This document shows positions 54,068-61,662 of a stretch of 64,000 bases of DNA, in pieces. Source of the DNA: Lentisphaerae bacterium GWF2_57_35 (GTDB lineage Bacteria; Verrucomicrobiota; Kiritimatiellia; CAIQIC01; GWF2-57-35); the NCBI GenBank assembly GCA_001804865.1, contig MHBK01000033.1:140970-204969 (forward strand), given 5' to 3'. Position 1 is the first letter of the stretch. Each line of letters starts with the position of its first letter. Made by a program: the position numbers and the translations under genes. The notes below the pieces were generated by a model. It ran no database searches and was not told the origin of the DNA. It was given only the letters and a program-made list of their open reading frames with translations.

Positions 54068-54511
54068 TGTTCCCAGTTATGTGGTCGGGGGCCTTTGAGC
54101 TAAAAAATAACCGCCACACCCATATGTAGTAGCGCCCCCAACATATTAGTAGACATAAGATATATTATGCGACGTTGCCTGTGGGGCTGGCAACCCAAGG
54201 TTTGGGTGGCTAATATTCATCATCCATTGAATTATGAACCCAAAGGTAGCCCGGCTTCTTCCGCCTTCGTCCCTCGGACGGGACTACGGCGGACAGGCCG
54301 AAGACGGGCTCTTTTTCACGTCAAACCGCGTTCGCCCGCCTGCATCGCTGCGCGAAGAGTTGCGGGCAGGGAGAACGCGGTCCACCTGTGGAGTTTGTCA
54401 TAATTACAATTGCTGGAATATTCATGAGGTCTGTTTACGACGGTCGCCTTAAGCTTTAGACTCTTTAGACTTCAGACTTTGGACTCTTTGGACCTTGGAC
54501 TTTGGACCTTA
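54068..54511. other. Repeat-rich intergenic region between convergent glgA and lepB
   Basis: No gene is seen in these 444 bases. The left 100 bases are AT-rich. Then comes a copy of a dispersed palindromic element (54238-54405) and a low-complexity tract (54448-54513). Confidence 0.6.
54238..54405 (+). repeat. Dispersed palindromic element, copy A (expanded)
   Basis: GGTAGCCCGGCTTCTTCCG at 54244 and GCCGAAGACGGGCTCTT at 54297, then CCGCGTTCGCCCG and a closing GAGAACGCGGTCCACCT at 54371, match in order the shorter element at 58763-58852. This copy has an extra internal segment (TTCGTCCCTCGGACGGGACT). Confidence 0.6.
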
Positions 54512-54513
54512 CT
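54448..54513 (+). repeat. TTGGACTTTGGACC low-complexity tract
   Basis: About 65 bases of TTTAGAC, CTTTGGAC and CTTGGAC units end at the stop of lepB. Same type as the tracts at 2994, 60884 (opposite orientation) and 61542. Confidence 0.75.
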
Positions 54514-55606
54514 ACCGCACATGACCCCAGCGTTTCGATAATGGCCAATAGACCAGGAATGCCGGGCCGACCATGCTTTGGATTTTGACCGGGCCGAAGT
54601 ATCGCCCGTCCAGGCTGAAGTCCGTATTGTCGCCAAACGGAAGGAATTCGTCCATGCCGATCTCGATCTTGTCCTGTTCGTTTTGCAGCAAAGCCGACGT
54701 GCCGGGACCGGACATGGCCAGGCTGTAGCCCTTGTAGCCGTCCTTCCGATCGTTTAGCAAGCGTTCAAAAGGATACGGCTCGGTAATCTTCCGGTCATTG
54801 ACTTCCAGATAAGGTGGATGAACGGCAACCTTTTCTCCGGGCAGACCGACCAGTCGTTTAATGTAAAAGGAATGGGGACGGATTCTGGGATGCTGTATCC
54901 GGTCGGTGTCGAATACGACGATATTGCCGCGTTTCGGCGGGAAGAAATTGTATCGGATCTTGTCCACAAAAATATGATCGCCGAATTTGACCCGGCCGTT
55001 GGCTATGATCTGGCCTTTGGTCACGTAATCGCCGAGATCGACGTAACGGCTGAGGCCTTTGCGGATGACATGAGGCACGCCGGCAATTTCGTAGACCAAG
55101 GCCTCGTCCTCGTTCACATATCGATGGCCGATTTGTCCCGTAGTCTTGGCCGTGACCTGCTCGAATCGTTCGCCGAAGAGCGCCAGAGGAACCAAATTCA
55201 CCGGAAAATAATCCAACCACGTCCGGCTGGTCTGCGGAGTGACAATGATGCCGTAAAGGGTCGGCTGCATGGAACCGGTGGGAATCTTGAACGGCTGGAT
55301 GAAGAAAGTCCGGAAGGCCATGGCGACCGCCAGGGCGACCACCAGGATTTCAATGTTCTCGCGCACTCTGGGGTAGCTCTTCTGGGGATATAATTCCGTC
55401 ACGGCGTCGACCAGCAATTCCCCTGCCCGCTCGATGTCGGCCGACGAGTCCATGAGGGCGGCTTCCTTCAGAGCCTGCTCGGCGTGCAGGATTTTTGCGA
55501 CCAGCGCCGGTGCGGCGACATCCTCCCGCATGGCGCGGGCGTGGCGGGCTTCATGCAGGAGGTGCTTGACGTATTGTTGTTGCTTGCGACGCTGGAAGAA
55601 ATTCAT
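54512..55606 (-). CDS. lepB: Signal peptidase I
   Basis: A 364-residue leader peptidase that cuts signal peptides of exported proteins. The catalytic Ser is at 112 in KIPTGSMQPTLYG and the Lys at 225 in PPKRGNIVVFD. One membrane helix lies at about 84-104 (NIEILVVALAVAMAFRTFFI). About 80 residues of charged, helical sequence precede that helix (MNFFQRRKQQQYVKHLLHEA ...), an extension rare in textbook LepB. A large insertion separates the Ser and Lys motifs. The genes rpe, lepA and lepB run in one direction with short gaps, so they are probably cotranscribed. The 3' end reaches a low-complexity tract. Confidence 0.94.
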   Translation of the reverse strand: MNFFQRRKQQQYVKHLLHEARHARAMREDVAAPALVAKILHAEQALKEAALMDSSADIERAGELLVDAVTELYPQKSYPRVRENIEILVVALAVAMAFRTFFIQPFKIPTGSMQPTLYGIIVTPQTSRTWLDYFPVNLVPLALFGERFEQVTAKTTGQIGHRYVNEDEALVYEIAGVPHVIRKGLSRYVDLGDYVTKGQIIANGRVKFGDHIFVDKIRYNFFPPKRGNIVVFDTDRIQHPRIRPHSFYIKRLVGLPGEKVAVHPPYLEVNDRKITEPYPFERLLNDRKDGYKGYSLAMSGPGTSALLQNEQDKIEIGMDEFLPFGDNTDFSLDGRYFGPVKIQSMVGPAFLVYWPLSKRWGHVR

Positions 55607-55616
55607 GATAGCCCCT

Positions 55617-57419
55617 CTATGTGTTGGTCTTTAAAACGGAGATGAAGGCTTCTTGGGGAATGCTCACCTGTCCGAACTGCTTCATCCGTTTTTTGCCTTC
55701 CTTCTGCTTCTCCAGCAGCTTCCGTTTGCGGGTGATGTCGCCGCCGTAGCACTTGGAGGTGACATCCTTGCGGTAGGCCTTGACGGTTTCCCGGGCGATG
55801 ATTTTCTTGTTGATGGCGGCCTGGACCGCGATGGAAAACATTTGCGCCGGGATAAGTTCCTTCAGCGTCTGGCACATCTGGCGGCCGCGGTACTCGGCCT
55901 TGGCACGGTGAATGATGCTCGAAAAGGCTTCCACAACTTCGCTGTGCACCATGATGTCCATCTTGACCAGATCGTCCTCGCGATAGCCGGCGTGCTCGTA
56001 GTCCATCGATGCATACCCGCGGCTGATGCTTTTGAGCCGGTCATGGAAATCGATCAGGATCTCGTTTAGCGGCAGCGTGCAGGTCAGCATGACGCGCCGA
56101 GTGTCCAGCGATTCGGTTTTGTCCACCGCGCCCCGCCGGTCCATGATCAATTGCAGCATGTCGCCGATGTTCTCGTTCTGGCAGATGATGAACGCCCGCA
56201 CGATGGGCTCTTCGATTTTTTCGATCTTCGTGGGATCCGGCATAAAGACCGGGTTATCGATTTCCTGCATAGTCCCATCCCGGAGATAAACGCGATAGAC
56301 GACGCCCGGATACGTCGCGATAATATCCAAATCGTACTCGCGCCGCAGCCGCTCCTGGACCACTTCCATGTGCAGCAGTCCGAGGAAGCCGCACCGATAT
56401 CCGAAGCCCAGGGCCACGGAACTCTCCGGCTGGTACATGAAGGAACTGTCGTTCAGGCTCAATTTTTCCAGGCTGGCTTTCAGCTTGTCATAATCGTCCC
56501 CGTCGATCGGATAGATCCCGGTGAAAACCATCGGATGGAATTCTTTGAAGCCCGGCAGCGGAACGTTGGAGGGCCGTTCCGGTTTGGTGATGGTATCGCC
56601 CACCATGATTTCCGAGGCGTTCTTGATGTTGGCCAGCAGATAGCCGACTTCGCCGGCCTGCATGATATCCGTGGGAATGGGTTTCGGATTGAAATTGCCG
56701 ACCTCTTTTACCTCGTAATCCCGGCCGGTTCCAATCAAACGAATGCGATCGCCGCGGCGAATGGAGCCGTCGAACATGCGGACATAAACTACGCCGCCGC
56801 GATAGGCGTCGTATTCGGAATCGAACACCAGGGCGCGCGTCGTGTCGGGATATTTGGAGACAGGAGGCGGAATCATGCTGACCATGGCCTCCAACACGTC
56901 GGCAACGCCTACGCCGGTTTTGGCGCTGACCTTGAGGCAGTCGTGCATAGGGATGGCCAGGATGTCTTCGATTTGCTTCGAAACTTCCTCCACATTGGCG
57001 TTTTGCATGTCGATCTTGTTTAAGACCGGGATGATCTTGACCCCCTGCTCCATCGCCAAATACGTGTGCGCCACGGTCTGCGCTTCCACGCCTTGGGTGA
57101 CGTCGACCACCAGCAGAGCGCCTTCGCAGGCCGAAAGACTCCGGGACACTTCATAGGAGAAGTCGACATGCCCCGGGGTGTCGATCAGATTGAATCGGTA
57201 GAGCTGTCCGTTGCGCGCCGTGTAACGCATCGTGACCGGATGGGCCTTGATGGTGATGCCGCGCTCGCGTTCCAGATCCATGTCGTCCAGCAGTTGCTCT
57301 TTCAAATGCCGTTTCTCGACGGTATTCGTCAACTCCAGCATACGGTCGGCCAGGGTCGACTTGCCGTGATCGATATGCGCGATGATGCAAAAATTACGGG
57401 TATAAATTAATTCGCTCAT
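55617..57419 (-). CDS. lepA: Elongation factor 4 (LepA)
   Basis: A 600-residue translation GTPase. G1 is AHIDHGKSTLADRML (14-28), G3 DTPGHVDFSYEVSRSL, G4 NKID within IIPVLNKIDMQNANVEEV. The EF4-specific C-terminal domain is present with MDYEHAGYREDDLVKMDIMV and a KCYGGDITRKRKLLEKQKEG ending. EF4 promotes correct ribosome movement or assembly under stress. The start overlaps the rpe stop as ATGA, and lepB follows after ten bases, the widespread lepA-lepB pairing. Confidence 0.97.
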   Translation of the reverse strand: MSELIYTRNFCIIAHIDHGKSTLADRMLELTNTVEKRHLKEQLLDDMDLERERGITIKAHPVTMRYTARNGQLYRFNLIDTPGHVDFSYEVSRSLSACEGALLVVDVTQGVEAQTVAHTYLAMEQGVKIIPVLNKIDMQNANVEEVSKQIEDILAIPMHDCLKVSAKTGVGVADVLEAMVSMIPPPVSKYPDTTRALVFDSEYDAYRGGVVYVRMFDGSIRRGDRIRLIGTGRDYEVKEVGNFNPKPIPTDIMQAGEVGYLLANIKNASEIMVGDTITKPERPSNVPLPGFKEFHPMVFTGIYPIDGDDYDKLKASLEKLSLNDSSFMYQPESSVALGFGYRCGFLGLLHMEVVQERLRREYDLDIIATYPGVVYRVYLRDGTMQEIDNPVFMPDPTKIEKIEEPIVRAFIICQNENIGDMLQLIMDRRGAVDKTESLDTRRVMLTCTLPLNEILIDFHDRLKSISRGYASMDYEHAGYREDDLVKMDIMVHSEVVEAFSSIIHRAKAEYRGRQMCQTLKELIPAQMFSIAVQAAINKKIIARETVKAYRKDVTSKCYGGDITRKRKLLEKQKEGKKRMKQFGQVSIPQEAFISVLKTNT

Positions 57420-58087
57420 TGAATTGCCTTGGAGAATACCGCTTCCGCGTGGGTTCGAAGATCCTGGATGGCCTTTTTCATGTCCGGGGCCTGAAACAAG
57501 GTCGATCCGATCAGAAAAATGTTTCCGCCCTGCTCCGCGGCGAGCGGCGCCGACTGGGCGTCCAGGCCTCCATCGACCGAGATGTCGACGTCAGGAAATT
57601 GCCGGCGGCATTCGGCGATCTTGGGGAGCACCTCGGCGATGAATTTTTGTCCGCCGAAGCCCGGGTGAACGGTCATGCAGAGGATTTCATCGACCAAGCC
57701 GCGCAACGGCAGGATCGCTTCGAGCGGGGTTTCGGGATTGAGGGTGATGCCGGCTCTTCGCCCGGCTTTCCGGATTTGGGCCAGCAACGGCGCCGGATCG
57801 CACTCGGTTTCGATGTGAAATAAAACCGTGGAAGCCCCGGCCTGCAGGAACGGTTCGATGTACCAGTCCGGACGGGAAACCATCAAATGTACGTTCAAGG
57901 GGATCTGGACCGCTTTGCGGGCCATGCGAACGACATCGGGCCCCATGCTCAGATTGCGCACAAAATGGCCGTCCATAATGTCAATATGGAGTCCATCCGC
58001 GCCGGCCTCTTCCGAACGTTGAGCCGCCTCCTCCAGCCGGCCCATCGGGGCGGCCAGCAACGAAGGCATGATTTGTATCTTAAACAT
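57416..58087 (-). CDS. rpe: Ribulose-phosphate 3-epimerase
   Basis: A 223-residue TIM-barrel enzyme that interconverts ribulose-5-phosphate and xylulose-5-phosphate. The family pieces are MPSLLAAPMGRLEEA (N-terminus), GLHIDIMDGHFVRNLSMGPD with the metal His and Asp, NVHLMVSRPDWY, LCMTVHPGFGGQKF and DISVDGGLDAQSA. The ATG at 58087 is used because AAGGAA is upstream and the usual length is about 220. A longer frame to 58513 runs through repeats and is not coding. The stop overlaps lepA. Confidence 0.96.
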   Translation of the reverse strand: MFKIQIMPSLLAAPMGRLEEAAQRSEEAGADGLHIDIMDGHFVRNLSMGPDVVRMARKAVQIPLNVHLMVSRPDWYIEPFLQAGASTVLFHIETECDPAPLLAQIRKAGRRAGITLNPETPLEAILPLRGLVDEILCMTVHPGFGGQKFIAEVLPKIAECRRQFPDVDISVDGGLDAQSAPLAAEQGGNIFLIGSTLFQAPDMKKAIQDLRTHAEAVFSKAIQ

Positions 58088-58207
58088 ATGTTCCTTTAAA
58101 CAAAATATGAGGTCAGAGGCTAACGGATGAAGGCCCATCCCGTCAAGGATGTCACTCGATGGAAACCCATAATTCGCAGGGTTGGAGCACCTGTTGAAAA
58201 GACAAGA

Positions 58208-58229
58208 GGACGGCGAGGCCGCCGTCCTT
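58208..58229. repeat. AGGACGGC palindrome
   Basis: AGGACGGC and GCCGTCCT pair over six bases, similar to the palindrome at 38949-38970. Confidence 0.5.
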
Positions 58230-58325
58230 CCCGAATTAATTCGTAATTTTAGCCGCTCGAAATCCGCCGGGTGCATCTTGCCAAGGCCCTCGCGCATATG
58301 AATAAGAATCCACGTCCTCACGGAC

Positions 58326-58341
58326 GCGGCTACGTAGCCGC
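58326..58341. repeat. Perfect 16-bp palindrome
   Basis: GCGGCTACGTAGCCGC is its own reverse complement. It lies inside the repeat island and may be part of a larger repeat element. Confidence 0.6.
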
Positions 58342-58423
58342 AGGCGTAAGCCCTGTCATTTGTACGCAAATTCTCCAAGAGAGTCCGGATAAAGGAGTAT
58401 TCAGAGGGCTCAGAAAGACGAAG

Positions 58424-58458
58424 AGCCCGTCTTCGGAGAAGCCGGGCCACCTTCAGAG
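58424..58458 (-). repeat. Dispersed palindromic element, inverted partial copy C
   Basis: On the minus strand this reads AAGGTGGCCCGGCTTCTCCG and then AAGACGGGCTCTTCG, matching the first half of the element at 58763. Confidence 0.65.
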
Positions 58459-58492
58459 GCGGTTGCAGTACCCTTAAGTCTCGGACTTGATG

Positions 58493-58538
58493 ATCCGTGG
58501 GACGCTTTGCCATCCGTGGGGCTACTCTTCTCGGGTTA
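58493..58538 (+). repeat. ATCCGTGGGACGC intergenic repeat, copy 2
   Basis: Nearly identical over about 46 bases to 23747-23792; ATCCGTGGG occurs twice in tandem within it. Confidence 0.55.
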
Positions 58539-58549
58539 GTTGGAGAATT

Positions 58550-58565
58550 TGTGTATAAGAGACAG
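58550..58565 (+). repeat. Tn5/Nextera mosaic-end-like 16-mer (left)
   Basis: TGTGTATAAGAGACAG is identical to 16 of the 19 bases of the hyperactive Tn5 mosaic end used in Nextera libraries. It is inverted relative to the copy at 58691. A diverged relative is found at 58351-58377 on the other strand, so a native repeat is also possible. Confidence 0.75.
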
Positions 58566-58690
58566 GGCGTAAGCCGGTGGTTTCTTTCCAGTGGGAGGGT
58601 CCGTAGCTAGAGGGCGCATCTCGACACGGCCGCGGATTTGTTCCGTTCAATACGGATCGGGCTTGCGAAATGGAGCCGGGGCGACCTCGC

Positions 58691-58706
58691 CTGTCTCTTA
58701 TACACA
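58691..58706 (-). repeat. Tn5/Nextera mosaic-end-like 16-mer (right, inverted)
   Basis: CTGTCTCTTATACACA is the exact inverse of the 58550 copy. The 125 bases between the two are arranged as a fragment between Nextera ends would be. Confidence 0.75.
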
Positions 58707-58762
58707 GATTTGAGGCGGTCATTTTCTGCAAAGCCTTCGGATGAAACTATTCTGATGAAACA

Positions 58763-58852
58763 AAAGGTGGCCCGGCTTCTCCGAAGACGGGCTCTTCTGG
58801 TCCGGAAGCCGCGTTACGGAGAACGCGGCCCACCTACAGAATCTAGCTCTTC
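58763..58852 (+). repeat. Dispersed palindromic element, copy B
   Basis: Starts AAAAGGTGGCCCGGCTTCTC and ends GAACGCGGCCCACCT, so its ends are imperfect inverted repeats (AGGTGG, CCACCT). Internal GCGTT...AACGC arms can pair. Copies A and C share the same pieces. Confidence 0.65.
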
Positions 58853-58896
58853 ACTTCTCTTATCGATGCTTACAGATGAATTCCGTGCCATCAATT

Positions 58897-58916
58897 TGTG
58901 TATAAGTAAGAGACAG
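58897..58916 (+). repeat. Mosaic-end-like sequence with 4-base insertion
   Basis: TGTGTATAAG is followed by an extra TAAG and then AGACAG, a third relative of the 58550 sequence. Confidence 0.55.
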
Positions 58917-59034
58917 GAGCCAGTTTATCCCCAGATACGTGTTTTTCTGCGGCAGGGTCTGGATGAAAAGCCCTTGCTTGTTCCATGACTGAAAATATGC
59001 TCAACTGGACACATCCTGATATAGAGGAGTCACT

Positions 59035-59583
59035 ATGGAACGACTTTGGCATTATGCTCGCAAAGGAAGCGAAGAAAAAATTGGTCCCGTTTCGGCCGGG
59101 GAGATTCGGAATTTGATTCAATACGGCGGCGTGCCGCCGGACGAGCTGCTGGTTTGGGCCGAAGGCATGGAGGAATGGCAGCCGGCTTCTTCTTTCCCTG
59201 AATTGTGCACGCCGGACATTCCCGTTCCCGTTCCCGCTCCGGCTTCCGGCGTTCCTTTGCCGGATGGGTTGCTTGGTTGGATGTCGTTTGTGGGGATCAT
59301 GACCGTCATTTCCGGCGTGATCAGTTGTCTGGGCTGTATTTCGGTTATCTCCGGAATCCTCATGATCATTGCCGGCTCGGCCTTGCTGAGCGCCCGATCG
59401 GCTTTGGAACAAATCTCCCGGGTCGACGAATCGCTCAGACCTTTTTTCGATAAAATTCGCACTTTTATGCAAATGAGCGGCCTGGTGTATATCGTCACGC
59501 TGCTGCTCGCGCTTTTAATGTTTTTCGTTTTTTTCAGCGTCATTATCGGCGCGATGGCTGCCGCCATGGGTACAGGTGTTTAA
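59035..59583 (+). CDS. GYF-domain membrane protein
   Basis: A 182-residue protein. Residues 4-60 form a GYF_2 (DUF4339) domain: LWHYARKGSEEKIGPVSAGE, then ELLVWAEGMEEWQPAS. A Pro-rich linker (about 62-75) leads to two hydrophobic hairpins (WMSFVGIMTVISGVISCLGC and LVYIVTLLLALLMFFVFFSV). GYF_2 domains are thought to bind peptides, and fusions with integral membrane parts are common in Verrucomicrobia and relatives. A GAGGAG site lies upstream. It ends convergent with the polymerase gene, overlapping by four bases. The specific role is unknown. Confidence 0.8.
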   Translation: MERLWHYARKGSEEKIGPVSAGEIRNLIQYGGVPPDELLVWAEGMEEWQPASSFPELCTPDIPVPVPAPASGVPLPDGLLGWMSFVGIMTVISGVISCLGCISVISGILMIIAGSALLSARSALEQISRVDESLRPFFDKIRTFMQMSGLVYIVTLLLALLMFFVFFSVIIGAMAAAMGTGV

Positions 59584-60878
59584 ACCTTCAGGGACAAACG
59601 CGGCAGCTTCAACCGTTGGCGAGCCGTCTCGCCGTCCAGCAGTTCGGTTTTGCGCCAGGGCAGCGCGTCGCGTCCGGTTTTCTGATGATGATCCAGGTAG
59701 AGCGATGAGCCCAAACTCAGCGTGTGCTTTCCGAATTGCGCGTTGACTTCGTCAATTACCCGGCTGATCGCGCGCATCTTGTCGATTCGGACCCGGTCTT
59801 CGAATAATTCGAGCTGCTCCTGGACATCGGCTTCGACTTGCCCAAGAACGATCATGGTGGCGCGATAGAGAACGCCCGGACGGTACAATCGTTCGAACAG
59901 CTCCCGCACCAGAGGCGAGGCTTCCTGCGGCGAGGCCGTGGCCCGGGTCAATGAGGCTTCGAGCCCATTCTGTTGAAAGTCCTGGGTGCGCAAGGCCACG
60001 GACAGAATCCGGGCGCGCAGTTTGTGCCGGCGGAGCTTGATGAAGGCCGACTCCAGATTTCGCTGGAGTTTGGCATAGATGAAATCCCGATCCGCCGAGG
60101 GGGCGGTGAAGGTTTTGCATTTGCTGACGGTCAGATAGGTCGATTTCTCCTCGGTCGTCACCGGATAAACGGATGTTCCTCTTAATTCGTTCCACAGTTC
60201 GCGGCCGATCTTGCCCATGAGGCGCTGGGCCCATTTCTCCGGGCGGTTGACGAAATCCAAGGCCGTCTGCAAGCCCTGCTTGGAGAGCAACTGCACCGTA
60301 TTGGGGCCAAAGCCCCACACCTTGTCAAGGGGCGTTCTTTCCAGAAAAAGATGAATGTGCCGTCCTTCCACGGCGGTGAATCCATGCGGCTTGCGGAACT
60401 TGGAGGCGAGCTTGGCCAAGCTTTTGGAAAGGCTCAGGCCGGCGGAGACGGTAATGTCTAGTTCGGCCTGGATGTCGTTTTGAATCCGATGGGCCAGGTC
60501 CTCATAAGACATATGAAAAATCCGGCGCAGCCCCGAGAGATCGACGAATCCTTCGTCGATGGAATATTCCTCCACCATCGGCGTGTAGCGGCGCATGATG
60601 TCGAACATGCGCTTGGAATAAAGAGAATAGGTTTCGTAATCGCTGGGCAGGACGACCAGATTCGGGCACATCCGCTGGGCCTCGTGCAGCGGCACCCCGC
60701 GCTTCACGCCAAGCGCCTTGGCTTCGTAACTGGCGCAGGCAATGATGCCCCGCTCTTTCCCCGTCACCACCGGACGCCCCTTCAACGCCGGATGCATCGA
60801 CTGCTCCACCGAGGCAAAAAATGCATCGCCGTCAAAATGCGCGATTGCTTGCGGAAACGAGAAGAGGGTTATCGGCAT
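59580..60878 (-). CDS. Y-family DNA polymerase (DinB/Pol IV-like)
   Basis: A 432-residue translesion polymerase. The metal residues are in HFDGDAFFASVEQ (Asp16) and YSIDEGFVDLSG (Asp108, Glu109). Gly17 stands where most DinB have Met. The palm, finger (IIACASYEAKALGVKRGVPL) and thumb helix-hairpin-helix (GFGPNTVQLLSKQGLQTALD) regions and the little-finger domain are present. The ATG at 60878 is chosen because the upstream open frame is only the translation of the GTCCAA array. No good ribosome binding site is seen, since the leader lies in that array. It is downstream of a LexA-like gene on the same strand, which fits SOS control. Confidence 0.88.
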   Translation of the reverse strand: MPITLFSFPQAIAHFDGDAFFASVEQSMHPALKGRPVVTGKERGIIACASYEAKALGVKRGVPLHEAQRMCPNLVVLPSDYETYSLYSKRMFDIMRRYTPMVEEYSIDEGFVDLSGLRRIFHMSYEDLAHRIQNDIQAELDITVSAGLSLSKSLAKLASKFRKPHGFTAVEGRHIHLFLERTPLDKVWGFGPNTVQLLSKQGLQTALDFVNRPEKWAQRLMGKIGRELWNELRGTSVYPVTTEEKSTYLTVSKCKTFTAPSADRDFIYAKLQRNLESAFIKLRRHKLRARILSVALRTQDFQQNGLEASLTRATASPQEASPLVRELFERLYRPGVLYRATMIVLGQVEADVQEQLELFEDRVRIDKMRAISRVIDEVNAQFGKHTLSLGSSLYLDHHQKTGRDALPWRKTELLDGETARQRLKLPRLSLKV

Positions 60879-60883
60879 GTTAA

Positions 60884-61100
60884 AAGAGTCCAAAGTCCAA
60901 GGTCCAAAGAGTCCAAGGTCCAAAGAGTCCAAAGTCCAAAGAGTCCAAGGTCCAAGGGGTCCAAAGTCCAAGGTCCAAAGACCAAAGAGTCCAAGGTCCA
61001 AAGACCAAAGAGTCCAAGGTCCAAAGACCAAAGAGTCCAAGGTCCAAAGACCAAAGAGCCCAAGGTCCAAGGGGTCCAAAGTCCAAGGTTCAAGTCAAAG
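60884..61100 (-). repeat. GTCCAAAG low-complexity array, about 215 bases
   Basis: The + strand repeats GTCCAAAG, GTCCAAGG and GACCAAAGA units almost without interruption. It is the reverse complement orientation of the arrays at 54448 and 61542. It forms the 5' leader of the Y-family polymerase gene and the 3' flank of the four-helix-bundle gene. Confidence 0.9.
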
Positions 61101-61116
61101 AATACGGAGTCACAGG

Positions 61117-61515
61117 TTAGGATCTGTGCTTATATTTGCTTCCGCGAAAAGAAGACTGTTGAAGATATTTCATCAAGCCTGCGATCAAGCGGCTGACTTC
61201 TTTTGCGTGGGCGCAAATATCTGCGAATTCATCTGGGCGAATATATTGCTGGTCCAGGGCGACATATAGTTGAGACCGGACTTCACCGCAGGAACCTTTG
61301 GCGAGCGACAAAAATTGAACGAACTCTTTGTCTCCGCCACGTTCATATCCTTCGGCAATATTCGACATCACGGAAACCGCCGCACTGCGAATCTGACCTT
61401 TCAGCTCAAAGTCCTTCGAAAAGGCCGCCCCATTCGAAATCGAATAGATTTTCCCCGATAAAATCCGAGCCTTCTGCCATGTCTCCAAGTCTTCAAAATG
61501 TACAATCGTACTCAC
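61117..61515 (-). CDS. Four-helix-bundle protein (S23/TIGR02436 type)
   Basis: A 132-residue helical protein. It opens with HFEDLETWQKARILSGKIY, continues LKGQIRSAAVSVMSNIAEGY and has a conserved EFVQFLSLAKGSCGEVRSQL, all typical of the family first seen in 23S rRNA intervening sequences and related to the Avd accessory protein of diversity-generating retroelements. No reverse transcriptase or variable repeat is present. The GTG at 61515 is chosen because GGGGAGG is six bases upstream. It sits between two oppositely oriented low-complexity arrays, between lexA and the polymerase gene. Confidence 0.85.
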   Translation of the reverse strand: MSTIVHFEDLETWQKARILSGKIYSISNGAAFSKDFELKGQIRSAAVSVMSNIAEGYERGGDKEFVQFLSLAKGSCGEVRSQLYVALDQQYIRPDEFADICAHAKEVSRLIAGLMKYLQQSSFRGSKYKHRS

Positions 61516-61541
61516 GCCGCACCTCCCCCTTAGCCTCTCCA

Positions 61542-61650
61542 AACTTTGGACCTTGGACCCATTGGACTTTGGACTCTTTGAACCTTGGACTCCTTAGACT
61601 TTGGACTCTTTGGACTTTGGACTCTTTGGACTTTGGACCTTGGACTCTCC
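61542..61650 (+). repeat. CTTTGGAC low-complexity array, about 110 bases
   Basis: Units of CTTTGGAC, CTTGGAC and ATTGGAC run up to the end of lexA. Orientation is opposite to the array at 60884, so the four-helix-bundle gene is bracketed by an inverted pair. Confidence 0.85.
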
Positions 61651-61662
61651 TCCTCCCCCTCC

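Larger units (their letters stand above)
58088..59034. other. Gene-free repeat island
   Basis: About 950 bases without a convincing gene. Contents in order: palindrome AGGACGGC (58208-58229), a perfect 16-base palindrome GCGGCTACGTAGCCGC (58326-58341), inverted copy of the dispersed element (58424-58458), the repeat also found at 23747 (58493), mosaic-end-like sequences (58550, 58691, 58897), and a forward copy of the dispersed element (58763-58852). Open frames here are translations of repeats. Confidence 0.75.

Noticed and set aside
58088..58513. N-terminal extension of ribulose-phosphate epimerase
   Set aside because: It translates repeats of the island; the normal start with a ribosome binding site is at 58087.
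58638..58988. 116-residue plus-strand ORF
   Set aside because: It crosses mosaic-end-like and dispersed repeats, and part of it repeats the false peptide seen on the other strand.
60879..61079. N-terminal extension of the Y-family polymerase
   Set aside because: It is only the translation of the GTCCAA array (Trp, Leu, Gly, Asp repeats) and has no family similarity.
61117..61515. Diversity-generating retroelement
   Set aside because: The Avd-like helical protein is present, but there is no reverse transcriptase and no template/variable repeat pair.
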